In this document: positions 25,188-37,650 of the stretch, in pieces | Layout: the number at the start of each line of letters is the position of its first letter | Numbering within the stretch: position 1 is the stretch's first letter | Assembly: GCA_013180625.2 (NCBI GenBank) | Contig: SNVD02009699.1 | Coordinates: forward strand, 186,001 to 250,000 | From: Boswellia sacra | Taxonomy: Eukaryota; Streptophyta; Magnoliopsida; Sapindales; Burseraceae | Direction: 5' to 3' | Length of the DNA: 64,000 nucleotides | The notes under the pieces: generated by a model | Seen by the model: only the letters and a program-made list of their open reading frames with translations | Databases searched by the model: none | Told to the model about the DNA's origin: nothing | Program-made: the position numbers and the translations under genes

Positions 25188-26714
25188 TGACACATCCGAA
25201 AAAGGATTGTCTCCCAAGTATAGGAGTGTCGAAGTAATAAAACCCGGTGAGACCGGGGTCGATCCACGAGGAAGGGAATTTAAGCGTTACAAATTATAAG
25301 CTAAACAAATGTGATATGGATGATTCAAAGAGGTGACATGATAATATCAACAAGTATGTAAGATGGTAGGTGGTATTACCGACCATTCAAATATAAAACA
25401 AAAAGCAAGAGGAGGTAAAACCATCCATGGAAATAGGTGGTATAACCAACCATAGTAAATTAAAGAACAATTTCATAAGGTGGTAGAACCTACCATAGTA
25501 AATAAAATAAAAAGTTCATAAACAATAGAATAATTAAAATACAAGAGGAATTAACACAATAACAATGAAGGCTAAGGTTAGGGGATCCGCCCTTCATATT
25601 TCAAATAAGGATAATTAACCCATTTTAGTTATATGAATTATATTTGTTTCATTACCAATATTTATACCACTTCTTGTAAATGGGTTCAAGCATCCAATGT
25701 GCCAATCACCATATGTCTACAACAAATCAAGGTTCCTAACTAGATTCGTGTCGGTAAGGAAGAACCATACATCATCTAGAAAGGATCCAAGCATTTGATG
25801 TACCAAGGATTGTCGACAATGGATCAAGACCTCCACTTTACGAGTGGTGTCAAGATTGATTAAGAAATTAAATATAAATCATATTGAATAAAAATCATAA
25901 GATTAAGATTATTAAGCAAATATTGGGTTAGAGAATCCTTATTCTCATATCAAGGGTTTCACCCTTTCACCTTAGCAAAGAGAAATTAGAAGAAAATTAT
26001 AATAGAAAGAAAATAAAATGCAAGAAAAAGAAAATTCATTAATAACATAAACACACAAAACACAATACAAGATCCTAGCCAAAGCCAAAATGTTCCAGCC
26101 AAGGCCAAGATGCCCTAATGGGTCACAAGGCACCTCTATTTATAGATACATCCAGGGGCAAACTTGTCAAATTACAAGGGCATAATTGTCAAATATTAGT
26201 TGTAAATATCTTTGACAATTGGGATCATTAGGCACCGACTTTGACCATCAATTTTTGACATCGAAATGTTGAGAATTTGAATCACATGTCTTCATGAAAG
26301 TTGTAGATATTTCTCTCAGCTTTCTATAACATATTGATTTGCACATTTGGATACGTATTTTGAGAGATACGGTCCAAATACTAAGGCATGGTCAGACTGA
26401 GCCGAGACTGTAGATGGGTTCACTTCAGCCCAATTTTGGTCCACTAAGAGCCCGAATTTGATGATGATGTGAAATACAATCTTGGTAGACAATAAATCCG
26501 CTTTTCCAAAACATTTAAGAATGTAGCATTCTGATCTATAAATAGAGAGTTATACCATTTTACCGAAACCTATAACAAAACCAAAATTAAGAGAAATAAT
26601 TCCAAAGATGCAAATGCTACAAAAATAGTTTTAAGTTGAGGAATTTTAATGACAATATTAATACAATATGATGAATAAAACTCTTATTAAACATACATAT
26701 TTAAGTGTTCATCA
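25188..26714 (-). repeat. 3' LTR of the gypsy element
   Basis: Begins TGACACATCC and ends GTTCATCA in plus orientation. Differs from the other LTR by scattered substitutions and small indels only. Confidence 0.93.
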
Positions 26715-28074
26715 CACCCCCCAACCAGCTTATTGCTAGTCCCTAGCAATTAAAGCGTTATTATTTAGAAGTGATTTATAGAATTTACATCCAAGGTGGT
26801 CATTATTGCACTCTCCTTGATTTTATCCAAATAAACAAACTCTCAACCCTTTTTTATTTTGTTTTATTTTATTTTATGACTCATGTACCCTTCGGTCAAG
26901 ATATCTATAAACCTTCTTTTTGTGCTTAGTCAACACATGACTATGGGCTTATTAGAAAGAAGCCATATCGGTTCTAATATTTGTTAAAGCTAACAACCTT
27001 AGGTAAGGGGCATTTATTCATTATATATATATATATATATTTTTTTCTCTCTTTTTTTTTTTTGAAAGAATTCATCTTTAACCCATGTAGAGAGCCTTAG
27101 GCTAATGGCTCCTAGACTAGTTGGCCTTAGGGCATTAGGTGTTAAGACACCCCTACGAGCTTAACGACTCGGGTTGCCGATGCTTTATTTTGCTTAGAAA
27201 CTTGTGGATAGTGCAATGTTCAATCCCATTAAGCTTTCTCCTTAATCCATGTAGCGAGCTTTGGGCCAATAGCTCCCAAACCAGTTGGTCTTAGGGTATT
27301 AGGTGTTGAGTCACCCCTCGGGCTTAATTGCTCGAATCAAGGAGGCTACAAGACCAAACTTATCCACCATTGCTTTCTCTTTTTTTGTTCTTTCATTTCA
27401 ATTTTCTTTCATTTTTTTCAACTTTGCCCCTGTCCTTTGGCTGTTATACTAAACAAACAAAATGAACTAAATATTGCAAATTTCATTTCGCACCCACAAT
27501 CTACATCAAGGTATGTGTGTGTGTGAAGAAAGATTCATAGATCTTGCTTAATGAGAACATAAGCACACAATTTATTAAATGATAAGGTTGTGAGAGTTCC
27601 ATAGATTTGAATGATGCAAAGTGAAATGAATAAGACCTCCTTGTTATAAAATTAAAAAATCAAGACTAAATAATATCAAGTTAGCTAAAATGAGTTCATA
27701 GAATCAAAATAAAATGACAAATTTGTTAGAATGGATTTCAAGAGTTCAAACTGGTCCTCCTTACTCTGCCATTCCTGACCCAGAATGCGTCTCAAGAGGA
27801 TTTGAACTCCTTACGCCGCACTCTGAATCTAATTACTAACTCGCTTTTTTTTTTCTTTTTTTGCAAGAAAAAATAAAATTTCAAGACACACTTATGTCTA
27901 CTATCCTTCCCCCCCAACCAAATGAAACATTGTCCTCAATGTTTAAAAGTAGAGAGATAAAGTATAGGAGACATTACCTGAAGCTTCTGTTATTCAAGAT
28001 ATATGACCTGAAAGACTCATAAAATAACATGCTAAAAATAAAATAAAATAAAATAAAGGACAAGAAAAAAAAAA
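26715..28074 (-). other. non-coding 3' region of the gypsy element
   Basis: No ORF with a recognisable product. It starts with the purine tract (minus strand GGTTGGGGGGTG) next to the LTR, and contains an (AT)n run near 27022 and a duplicated segment of about 90 bp (27085-27175 and 27244-27340). Confidence 0.6.
27085..27340. repeat. imperfect direct repeat, about 90 bp, twice
   Basis: Both copies read, with changes, 'catgtag.gagc...agttgg.cttaggg.attaggtgtt.ag.cacccct'. They are separated by about 70 bp in the gypsy 3' non-coding region. Confidence 0.75.
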
Positions 28075-28724
28075 TTACAAACGGAGATTCAGATCCAATT
28101 TGCACTTTTTGTTTTGCCCTCCTGCCCAATTAATTTGAGTACTAGCTGGGTCAGGTTCATACTCAAATTCTTGTAATTTGCAAGTAAATCCACAGCCGAA
28201 GTGGCAGAAAGAACAAGGATCTTCCTCGCTGAATGAGGGATAAAATTTTTGTCCCCGCGTGGCATCAAAAAAACTTATCAAAGGATCAAAGAAATTTTTG
28301 ACATTCAACAAACCTATGGGTTTTTGATGGAGATTCAGTTGGGCCCAAGAGGCAATTTGAAAAATTTCTTCAAGAGTGCCAAAGCCACCTGGTAAAGCAA
28401 TAACGGCATCTGAATTGATGAGCATATGTGCCATGCGTTCATGCATAGAGGAGACCTGTAACTCCTTCCCAACCGTTTTTCCAACAATACTTTCTACAGC
28501 CAAAGCTTTAGGAATAACTCCTACAACTTGAGTACCTCCTACATGTGCAGCTGTGATAGCAACCCATTAACCGAGGCTACCTCCCCCATAAACCACATGA
28601 ATCTTTCTTTCAGCCAGTAGCCTACCAAGATAATTTGCTGCTTCTACAAACTCCTCACTTTTACCGGTCGAGATCCACAGAATACACATATCCTTTGGAT
28701 TCAACGTTTTGAAGTTCCCTCCAT
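28075..28724 (-). pseudogene. intronless LOG-family (cytokinin riboside 5'-monophosphate phosphoribohydrolase-like) copy
   Basis: LOG enzymes release active cytokinin bases from nucleotides in the cytosol. The copy starts MEGTSKR and contains ICVFCGSRP, then KSEEFVEAANYLGRLLAERK, HVVYGGGSLG, GGTQVVGVIPKALA, MHERMAHMLINSDA, the family signature PGGFGTLEE and ASWAQLNLHQKPIGLLNV. It ends KLDLNLRL and a stop. Length (about 216 codons) matches whole LOG proteins, and no introns interrupt it although plant LOG genes have several, so it looks like a processed copy. It is broken: a stop after MEGTSKR, a frame shift after CGSRP, a stop after GGGSLG, and a pair of shifts near 28150-28250 that bring SARKILVLSATSA into another frame. 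It lies inside the gypsy element, same orientation. Confidence 0.9.
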
Positions 28725-29256
28725 GTCTATGCAACTCTCTAACTATGTGGGAAGAAGAGAAACAAGAGATGTGGTATTTATGGAGTGCAAAAAGTATGCT
28801 GATGGTGATATCTATCTAGGTAGCTCGGTTGTTTGTTGAAAAATTGACAATAATGCATAAAAATTCAAAAGATGATGAAATAAGACACCATAAGTCAAAC
28901 AAAAGATACAAATTCAAAAATGACAGTTATGAGGTATTAAAATTCAAAAATGATGGCACGCATGCATATGTACAGGTAGTTGTGACTGTGGCTCACATCT
29001 TCCTCTGGTTTTAAGTCCAGAAAGGGCTTAAACACCTTCTATGAGTTGGGGATATGCTTCCCATCCAGTTTTCTTATAAACTGGCAAACAGGGTCGTTTT
29101 GAGTCAGATTCCCAAGACTATATCGTTCCTGTCATCCGGGAATGGGTCCACAAGTTAAAAAATTCACGCTGCACTAATGTCCACACGAATGCGTCTCAAG
29201 AGTCGTTCGGATATCATCAAAGGACTCCTTACTCAATCCCATTCTTGATGAACTGT

Positions 29257-30913
29257 CTAGTTATCTTCGATGTTAGAAAAAATATCCCAAGGAGCGGCCA
29301 ACGCTCTGGTTACAAGGTCCATCTTGCACATCTGGGACAAACTTGAACCTTTCGCTCTTCGCTTTTTGGCATAAGCGTTTTTTCCCAAACAGCATTGGTC
29401 GGGTATGCATCTTCTCATTATTTGGTCTGGACAATATTTGAACAGATATGGGTCATCCCAGTAAAAATTTTTAACCTCGGTTAAAAATTTTCTTTTGTCT
29501 TGAGCATTCCAATGAGGTGGCATTTTCCCTGTCGCAAGAAAATTTACAATGTTAGCAAACCAAGGTACAGTAGCAACGGAAAATAAAAATTCATCAGGAA
29601 AAGAATCATTGATAGGTGAAGTTTCAATTAATGTCTTTGTCGTTAGTCTTGAAAGATGATTTGCAATGACATTTTCGACTCCTTTCTTATCCTTTATTAT
29701 GATATTGAATTCTTGGAGCAATAAGATCCATCGTATCAATCTAGGTTTTGCATCCTGTTTAGACATTAAATATCTTACAGCTGCATGATCAGTGTAAATA
29801 ATTGTTGGAGAGCTAATTAAATAAGATCAAAATTTGTCCAATGCAAATACTACTGCAAGTAGTTCTTTTTCAGTTGTTGTGTAATTTATTTGGGCATCAT
29901 TTAAAGTGCTACTTGCATAGTATATCACATAAGGCTTACCTTCTTTTCTTTGTCTTAAGACAGCACCAAAGACATAGTCGTTTGTATCACACATCAATTC
30001 AAAAAGCAAGGACCAATCAGGAGATTGCATAATTGGAGCAGTTGTTAAAAGTCCAATTAATGTATCAAAGGCATTTTGACATTCTTGAGTCCATTCAAAG
30101 GAAGTATCTTTTATTAAGAGGTTACAAAGAGGTTTAGATATAGCACTGAAATTTCTTATGAACCTCCTATAAAATCCAGCATGCCCTAAGAATGAACGAA
30201 CCTCTTTAACTGTTTTTTGGTGGAGGCAAATGGGAAATTAATTCCACTTTTGCTTTATCCACTTCAATTCCTTTAGAAGACACCACATGACCTAAAACAA
30301 TTCCTGAAGTGACCATATAATGATATTTTTTCCAATTCAAAATAAGACCTTTTTCTACACACCTTTTTAGGACTTTTTCTAAATTTTCAAGACAATTATC
30401 AAAAGAGTTTCCAAAGACAGTTAAATCATCCATGAAAACTTCTAAACAATGCTCAACCATGTCACTGAAAATGCTTAACATGCATCTTTGAAAAGTGGCT
30501 GGGGCATTACAAAATCCAAAAGGCATTCTCCTAAATGCAAAAGTGCCAAAGGGGCACGTGAATGTGGTCTTTTCTTGGTCTTCAAGTGCAATGGGGATTT
30601 GATAGTAGCCTGAGTATCCATCAAGAAAGCAGTAGTAGGGGTTTCCTGCTACTCTTTCAAGAATTTGGTCAAGGAAGGATAAGGGAAAATGGTCTTTTCT
30701 AGTGACAGCATTTAATTTTTTATAATCAATGCACATCCTCCAACTAGATGAGACACGAGTTGGCAATAATTCACCCTTTTCATTTTTAACTACTGTAATG
30801 CCAGATTTCTTAGGTACTACTTGTGTAGGGCTTACCCACTTACTATCAGAAATAGGATAGATAATTCCCACATCAAGTAGTTTGAGAACTTCAGCCCTAA
30901 TGACCTCTTTCAT
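29257..30913 (-). pseudogene. reverse transcriptase and RNase H of the gypsy element (broken)
   Basis: RT begins near MKEVIRAEVLKLLD and has VVPKKSG, WRMCIDYKKLNAVT, the active-site FMDDLTVFG and GFCNAPATFQ. A one-base shift near 30206 follows HLPPPKN and leads to the conserved FLGHAGFYRRFI region in another frame. RNase H follows with MQSPDWSLLFELMCD and TTTEKELLAVVFALDKF, an in-frame TGA, then YTDHAAVRYLMSK and NHLSRL. The reading ends soon after RRCIPDQ, exactly where the integrase zinc finger should begin, so the integrase has been lost. Confidence 0.9.
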
Positions 30914-30921
30914 GTGTGGAT

Positions 30922-31836
30922 TTAATCTCCTTGAGGTTGTTGAGATGTTTTGGCATTTTCCTCTAAATGTATTCTATGTGTGCAAATTAAAGGGTTAATG
31001 CCTTTTATATCTTTTAAAGTCCACCCAATTGCATTTTTATGCCTTTTAAGCACTTCTATCAACTTACCTTGTTGCTCGCATGTGAGGGATGAAGAAATTA
31101 CCACCGGATATGTCTGATTCTCCCTAAGATATGCATATTTCAGTCCTTCAGGTAAGGGCTTCAATTCTAGCTTGGGAGCTTCATCTTCCTTGCTTTCATT
31201 CATCTGCCCCAATTCTTCAAATCTTGATTTTGAGCCTTTTTCCATCACCTGTGCACAATCCAATAAAGAGCATATATCAGAAAGATCAGACTCTAGTTCC
31301 ATGCTTGATTCTAATGAATTCACTAGAGAAGTTTCCAAAGGGTCAGAAGAACTCCCTTTTTGGATGTGATCTTCCACAATAGATTCAATTACATTGGCTT
31401 CATCAACTTCATCTTCTTCTTCATTTGGTTGTTTGCACATATTAAAAACATTAAGTTCTAATGTCATGTTCCCAAATGATAGCTTCATGACTCCATTCCT
31501 GCAATTAATCAAAGCATTAGAAGTAGCTAGAAATGGACGCCCTAAAATAACAGGAATTGAATTGCTTACTTCCACTGGTTGTGTGTCCAAGACGATAAAA
31601 TCCACTGGGTAAATGAATTTATCGACTTGAACTAACACATCTTTTACTATTCCTCTTGGTACTTTAATTGATCTATCAGCAAGCAAAAGAGTCACAGAAG
31701 TTGGTTTTAACTCACCTAGATTGAGTTTTTGAAAAACCGAGTATGGAAGCAAATTCACACTAGCACCAAGATCAAGTAAAGCTTGTTCAATTTTATGGTC
31801 TCCAATAACACATGAAATTGTAGGACAACCTGGATC
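30922..31836 (-). pseudogene. aspartic protease region of the gypsy element
   Basis: Contains PGCPTISCVIGDHKIEQALL, then DLGASVNLLPYSVF, the Athila/Tat form of the retroviral protease active site, and PVILGRPFLATSNA. It is in the same frame as the preceding gag part; a single in-frame TAG at about 31839 divides them. A one-base shift near 30915 separates it from RT. Confidence 0.88.
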
Positions 31837-33690
31837 CTAATATTTCACTGTATTATTATTTTGAAGAATAGCACTTACTTGCTCGGCTAGAAAGGCCTTC
31901 TTTTTCACATTTAGTTTTCTTTTCACAGTGCACAAGTCTTTCAAAAACTTTGCATAAGAAGGTAACTGTTTGATCACATCAAGCAAGGGAATGTTGACCT
32001 TTACCTGTTTGAAAATTTCAAAGATTTCAGAATTGTGAGTTGGCTTCTTTTGTGTGGCTAATGCTTGAGGAAATGGAGGCACAGATGAGGATTTGGTTTC
32101 CTCTTCGCTAGGTGTTGGTTTGGCAACCTCTTCTTGCCCTTTAGAGATCGATTCTTCTTCTTTCTCACAAGGGTTAGGAATATGTTTTTCAACAACCATA
32201 CCATTGCGAAGGGTCATGACTAACTTAGCTTGGTCAAAATAATGATTATTTGAACTCCCTGCATTTGAGTTAGATTGATCTTTGGGGTTTTGTCATGTTT
32301 GAGAAGGAAATTTTCCCTTCTCTTGGATGCTAAATGTAGATGCAAATTTTGCAAGAGTTTCTGACAAAGTTGCTAGTGTTTGAGCAGTTTAACTATTGAA
32401 AGTCTCTTGCTTTGTAATGAATGAATGCAATGTTTCTTCAAAGTCATTCCTAGGAGGAGGAGCATATGCATGATCATGAGAATTTTGAAAATTTTGTCGT
32501 GTTTGAAAAGGGACTTGTGAAGATTGTGCATGATTTTCATTTTTCCAGCTAAAATTTGGATGATTTCTCCAACCAGGATTGTAGGTTTGTGAATATGGAT
32601 TGTGATTTGGCCTTTTGAAAGTGTTCAAGGCATTGGCTTCTTCATGGAGACATTCCCTAAAGGCAGTCAAAGTTGGGCAATCATCAGTAGAATGGTCATT
32701 GTCATCACAGATGTTACAGACATTTTCTTGAATAGATTTCAATTGACCACTCTTTTTCATCTCTAAAGCCTCGACTTTTCTAGCTAGGGATGCGAATTTG
32801 GCTTGAAGGTCATGGTCTTCCCTAAGGTTGTAAATACCTCTATTGGATGTCGAGGTTTGGGCCTTGCTTGGTACCTCATAGGTGCCAGCAGTGTCCCAAT
32901 TTTGTGCCTTTTCTGCAAGGAATCTAGGAAGTCAAGTGCTTCCTCAGGGTCTTTTTCTTTAAATTCTCCATTACACATTAATTCCACTAATTGCCTATCT
33001 TGAGGTGTTAACCCTTCATAGAAGTGTGCAACTATTCTCCAAGTTTCAAACCCATGGTGAGGACAGGTATTAAGTAGTTCTTTATACCTATCCCAACATT
33101 GGTAAAGGGTTTCCCCTTGTTTTCGAGAGAAATCAGAAATTTGTCTTTTAAGAGAATTTGTTCTATGGGTAGGAAAAAATTTTTTCAAAAATTGTTGTTT
33201 CATCTCATCCCATGAACTGATGGAATTCGACCTCAAATTTTGTAGCCATGTTCTAGCTTTATCTTTTAAAGAAAAAGGAAAAAAGCTTTAATCTAATGGT
33301 GTTTATGCTACAATTTGGGTCAGTGTAGGAGCTACATACCTCTTCAAAGAGTTTCAAGTGCGAATATGGGTTCTCCATGTCAAGGCCATGAAAAGTGGGT
33401 AGAAGTCGAACAAAACTTGGTTTGAAATTGAAATGGATTGAATCTGGAGGAGAAACTACACAAGATGGTGCACTAGTCCTTACCGGATTCATGTAGTCTC
33501 TGAGGGTTCTTCGTTGGTTTTGATCATTTTGTTGCGAACGGTTGTCCCCTTCATCCGTGAATATTTCCTCATGATTGTCGGCCATGTTTTCTAAGGAAGA
33601 TGATGTTTTTCTAACAAGTCTACCACTAGATGTTCGTGACCAAATTTTCATGCAAGAAAGAGAGAAGAAAAGAGAGGAAAAGATGAACAC
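31837..33690 (-). pseudogene. gag of the gypsy element (broken)
   Basis: The N-terminal part has RRTLRDYMNP and FHGLDMENPYSHLKLFEEVC. A shift near 33259 is followed by WDEMKQQFLKKFFP and GETLYQCWDRYKELL, the retrotransposon gag core. Farther on is a zinc-finger-like CNICDDNDHSTDDCPT, then a low-complexity linker leading to MTLRNGMVVEK. Stops at about 32389 and 32784 and other frame changes split it. Confidence 0.87.
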
Positions 33691-33765
33691 TCAAAAAAAA
33701 TAAAAAATTTAGATCTAAGATGAGAAAAGAGAATACTTACAATTTTGCACGCCAATTTTTACCTT

Positions 33766-33782
33766 CCCCGGCAACGGCGCCA
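33766..33782 (-). other. primer-binding site (tRNA-Asp type)
   Basis: Minus-strand TGGCGCCGTTGCCGGGG, six bases inside the 5' LTR of the gypsy element. Confidence 0.85.
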
Positions 33783-33788
33783 AAAACT

Positions 33789-35312
33789 TGACACATCCGA
33801 AAAAGGATTGTCTCCCAAGTATAGGAGTGTCGAAGTAATAAAACCCGGTGAGACCGGGGTCGATCCACGAGGAAGGGAATTTAAGCGTTACAAATTATAA
33901 GCTAAACAAATGTGATATGGATGATTCAAAGAGGTGACATGATAATATCAACAAGTATGTAAGATGGTAGGTGGTATTACCGACCATTCAAATATAAAAA
34001 AAGCAAGAGGAGGTAAAACCATCCATGGAAATAGGTGGTATAACCAACCATAGTAAATTAAAGAACAATTTCATAAGGTGGTAGAACCTACCATAGTAAA
34101 TAAAATAAAAAGTTCATAAACAATAGAATAATTAAAATACAAGAGGAATTAACACAATAACAATGAAGGCTAAGGTTAGGGGATCCGCCCTTCATATTTC
34201 AAATAAGGATAATTAACCCATTTTAGTTATATGAATTATATTTGTTTCATTACCAATATTTGTATCACTTCTTGTAAATGAGTTCAAGCATCCAATGTGC
34301 CAATCACCATATGTCTACAACAAATCAAGGTTCCTAACTAGATTCGTGTCGGTAAGGAAGAACCATACATCATCTAGAAAGGATCCAAGCATTTGATGTG
34401 CCAAGGATTGTCGACAATGGATCAAGACCTCCACTTTACGAGTGGTGTCAAGATTGATTAAGAAATTAAATATAAATTATATTGAATAAATATCATAAGA
34501 TTAAGATTATTAAGCAAATATTGGGTTAGAGAATCCTTATTCTCATATCAAGGGTTTCACCCTTTCACCTTAGCAAAAGAGAAATTAGAAGAAAATTATA
34601 ATAGAAAGAAAATAAAATGCAAGAAAAAGAAAATTCATTAATAACATAAACACACAAAACACAATACAAGATCCTAGCCAAAGCCAAAATGTTCCAGCCA
34701 AGGCCAAGATGCCCTAATGGGTCACAAGGCACCTCTATTTATAGATACATCCAGGGGCAAACTTGTCAAATTACAAGGGCATAATTGTCAAATATTAGTT
34801 GTAAATATCTTTAACAATTGGGATCATTAGACACCGACTTTGACCATCAATTTTGACATCGAAATGTTGTGAATTTTAATCACATGTCTTCATGAAAGTT
34901 GTAGATATTTCTCTCAGCTTTCTAGAACATATTGATTTGCATAATTTGGATACGTATTTTGAGAGATACGGTCCAAATACTAAGGCCTGGTCAGACTGGG
35001 CCGAGACTGTAGATGGGTTCACTTCAAGCCCAATTTTGGTCCACTAAGAGCCCGAATTTGATGATGCTTGTGAAATGCAATCTTGTAGACAATTAAATCA
35101 GCTTTCCAAAACATTAAGAATTGCACCATTCTGATCTATAAATAGAGAGTTATGCCCATTTTACCGAACCTGTAACAAAACCAAAATTAAGAGAAATTAA
35201 TTCCAAAGATGCAAATGCTACAAATATGCTTAAGTTGAGGAATTTAATGACACTATTAATGCAATATGATGAACTAAACTCTTATTAAACATGCATATTT
35301 AAGTGTTCATCA
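33789..35312 (-). repeat. 5' LTR of the gypsy element
   Basis: Nearly identical to 25188-26714 and followed by the ACGAG duplication at 35313-35317. Confidence 0.93.
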
Positions 35313-35367
35313 ACGAGATATCAATTAATTAGGCAAAAAATACAGTAAAAATTATAATTAATGATGT

Positions 35368-36034
35368 TGTTAGCTCTTACATGCCTATATGGCATACTAA
35401 TGACATGGCACATTGCTAATGTGTTTTATTTTATTTTGACATCTTGTGATAAAAGCCTAGTTTGAGATAATCACTTAGTTTTATTATTCATATTTATCTA
35501 GGATTATCTTATATGGTATTTTATCTAAACTCTAATTCTTATCAAACTAATGTGATAAGTGCAGCAAACAGTTGGAAGCTATCTACAAGTCTAGATTGTG
35601 TATAAAGGAAGCAAATACGATTTTGATTGTATGACTTGGAAGAAAGACTTGAACGATTTGGTTGAGAGTTTAATTGGAATCCATCTATGTATGTTTGGTT
35701 ATTCAAACAGCTTATTTACGGTTTTTCTGTGAAGGTCTGTTTAATAGATTGTATGAATGCAATGAAAGATGAGTTGAATCACTAGTGCAGGTCTTAAGGA
35801 TGAGTAGCTTTATACGAAATATGTTAGTGGACTCAAATCACTATAAAAGTCTTCTATGTCTTGTAAACCAATATACTACATAGTGGATTGCAGTTCATAC
35901 TGCCCGTGGATGTAGGTTTATTTGATAAACCAAACCACGTAAAATTGTTATGCAGCTTTTACAATTCTATTATAGTATTTATGGTTGCTTCTGTCTTATA
36001 TATCATGATAGATCCATCATCTTCAAAATTTTCG
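35368..36034 (+). repeat. 5' LTR of the Sirevirus-like element
   Basis: Begins TGTTAGCTCTTACATGCC, corresponding to TGTCGGTTCTTATATGCC at the 3' LTR. The last bases are TTCG where the other copy has TTCA. Confidence 0.85.
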
Positions 36035-36094
36035 ATTGGCATCAAAGTAGAAGCACTAACGAATCTGTGTAGATCCTGAATTTGTTTTCAAGAA

Positions 36095-36222
36095 ATGGAT
36101 TTACCAAGGAATAAAACACCAATCAATCAACCATTTGCTCTTGATGAAGACAACTACATATACTAAAAAGCAAGAATGATGTACTTCCTTAGATCCAATG
36201 ATGAAAGGGTATGGCATAGTGT
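36095..36222 (+). pseudogene. start of gag in the Sirevirus-like element
   Basis: MDLPRNKTPINQPFALDEDN is followed by a stop, then KARMMYFLRSNDERVWHSV, a copia-gag beginning. It is cut by the solo LTR, and reading resumes at 37651. Confidence 0.75.
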
Positions 36223-37650
36223 TGATAAGTGTCTATTTATATATCATTTTCATATCAATTCGTCCATGTTTCTTTGTTATATTCCTTGGTATTTTTATGT
36301 TTTTGTGTAGTTTTTTATGTTTGTAGGAGTTTTGGAGGAACTTACACAAAATTGGAGTAAAACCCTTCATTTTCACCTCTGCTAGTCAACCAATTTCTTG
36401 GAGTTGATTGTATCGATATACAATTAACCGGATAACATGCTATATACCATTGAAAAGCTCTCGAAGTCTATTTTCTGGAGAAATTTACGGTTCAGGAATT
36501 TATGTAGTGTACCGAAAGTTGTGATAAAAATGGTATGAGAAGTGTATATTTGTAATTCCATATATCACTGTAGCATGTTATTAAATACGGGGCACTGTAG
36601 CAAGTTACTGTAGCAGAGTATTTAAACACATTTTAGGGTTTTATTTTCATAACTTGAAGAGGGGAAAACGTGGGAGGAGGCTGCATTTCTGGATTTCTCT
36701 CATCCCTTGGAGTTCTTGAAGGAGAAAGAAGATTTTGAAAGAGGAGGAACTACAATTCCAAGAAGATTCATCTACAAAGAAGATTTTCAAAGAATTTGCT
36801 AAGTTCTTTCTTTCCTTTTCAATTCTGGAATTTCTCTGTATTGTATTTGTTATTCTGATTGAATATGTGTAACTAAATCTGAATTGGTTGAGGGTGATTT
36901 CAAAGCCCTTGATATGGATTTTGTGAGTTGATTGTGTAAGAAATTGTTATCCAATTCTCTAATTGAAGTTGCTTGTATTTTCCCATATCTAATGCTTATG
37001 ATTGCTTACTGATTGTATTTGGAATGGCCAACTGAATATAATCTGTTGTTGTCTATTGCTAGATTAGAAATCTTGATCCGTAATTGTCATGAATTTCCAA
37101 TCATTAGTAGCAAAATTGTGATCAGAGATTGCAATTGGAAAATACAACCTAGGTTAAATAATCCGAACTTGTGTGATTATTGCTTAGATCAACCTATCTT
37201 TCTCATCGTAATGCTTCTATTGAATTAAACTTAGAGAGCTTGTTCTAGGTTGTTTAATGGATAGAGATTAAATAAAGAGCTTGTTTTATTTAACAACAAA
37301 GTAAGGAAAGATTGGGATAACAGAGCTTGTTGTTATCTACGGTTGATAACTTCAATGCTGTAATTGGATTACAATTCTATGTTAATTCACAAATTCATAT
37401 CTTGTGGCAGAGAATGAACTCTTAACCAAGTGTCTCTCATTGATTTTTCACTCCATTTAACTTTGCTTTGTGTTATTCTTCATTTGCTTTCGTATTAAGT
37501 TTAGTTAATCAATCAACAAAACCCCCCCTGTTTAGTTTATTATTGCTGGAAAATAACAAATTCATTTAGAATCAATCCTCGTGGGAACGATATCTACTTA
37601 TCACTTTATTACTTGTGCGACTAGTATACTTGCTAGTTTCAAACGCATCA
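36223..37650. mobile_element. solo LTR nested in gag
   Basis: A 1428-bp segment with TGATAAGTG...ACGCATCA ends is flanked by the exact 5-bp duplication AGTGT (36218-36222, 37651-37655). Removing it and one duplication rejoins the host gag reading. It has no internal coding region. The end portion, with TCAATCCTCGTGGGAACGA and ACTTGTGCG, resembles LTR ends of Athila/Tat-type gypsy elements, so it is probably a solo LTR left after recombination. Confidence 0.88.

Larger units (their letters stand above)
25188..35312 (-). mobile_element. Ty3/gypsy LTR retrotransposon (Athila/Tat type) carrying a LOG gene copy
   Basis: Two long LTRs (1527 and 1524 bp) with TG...CA ends are flanked by the exact 5-bp duplication ACGAG (25183-25187, 35313-35317). 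The coding strand is minus, so the right LTR is the 5' one. The primer site next to it reads TGGCGCCGTTGCCGGGG, the tRNA-Asp type usual in Athila/Tat elements. A G-rich purine tract adjoins the left LTR. In order the element has gag, a second gag/zinc-finger part, aspartic protease with the DLGAS motif, RT (FMDD) and RNase H. No integrase is recognisable; a LOG-family gene copy and non-coding DNA lie in its place. Several stops and frameshifts are present, while the LTRs remain very similar, which suggests a fairly young insertion. Confidence 0.93.

Noticed and set aside
28075..28503. 142-codon ORF as a working LOG gene
   Set aside because: The ORF is only the C-terminal two thirds. The N-terminal part has stops and a frame shift, part of the C-terminal region is out of frame, and the whole lies inside a retrotransposon.
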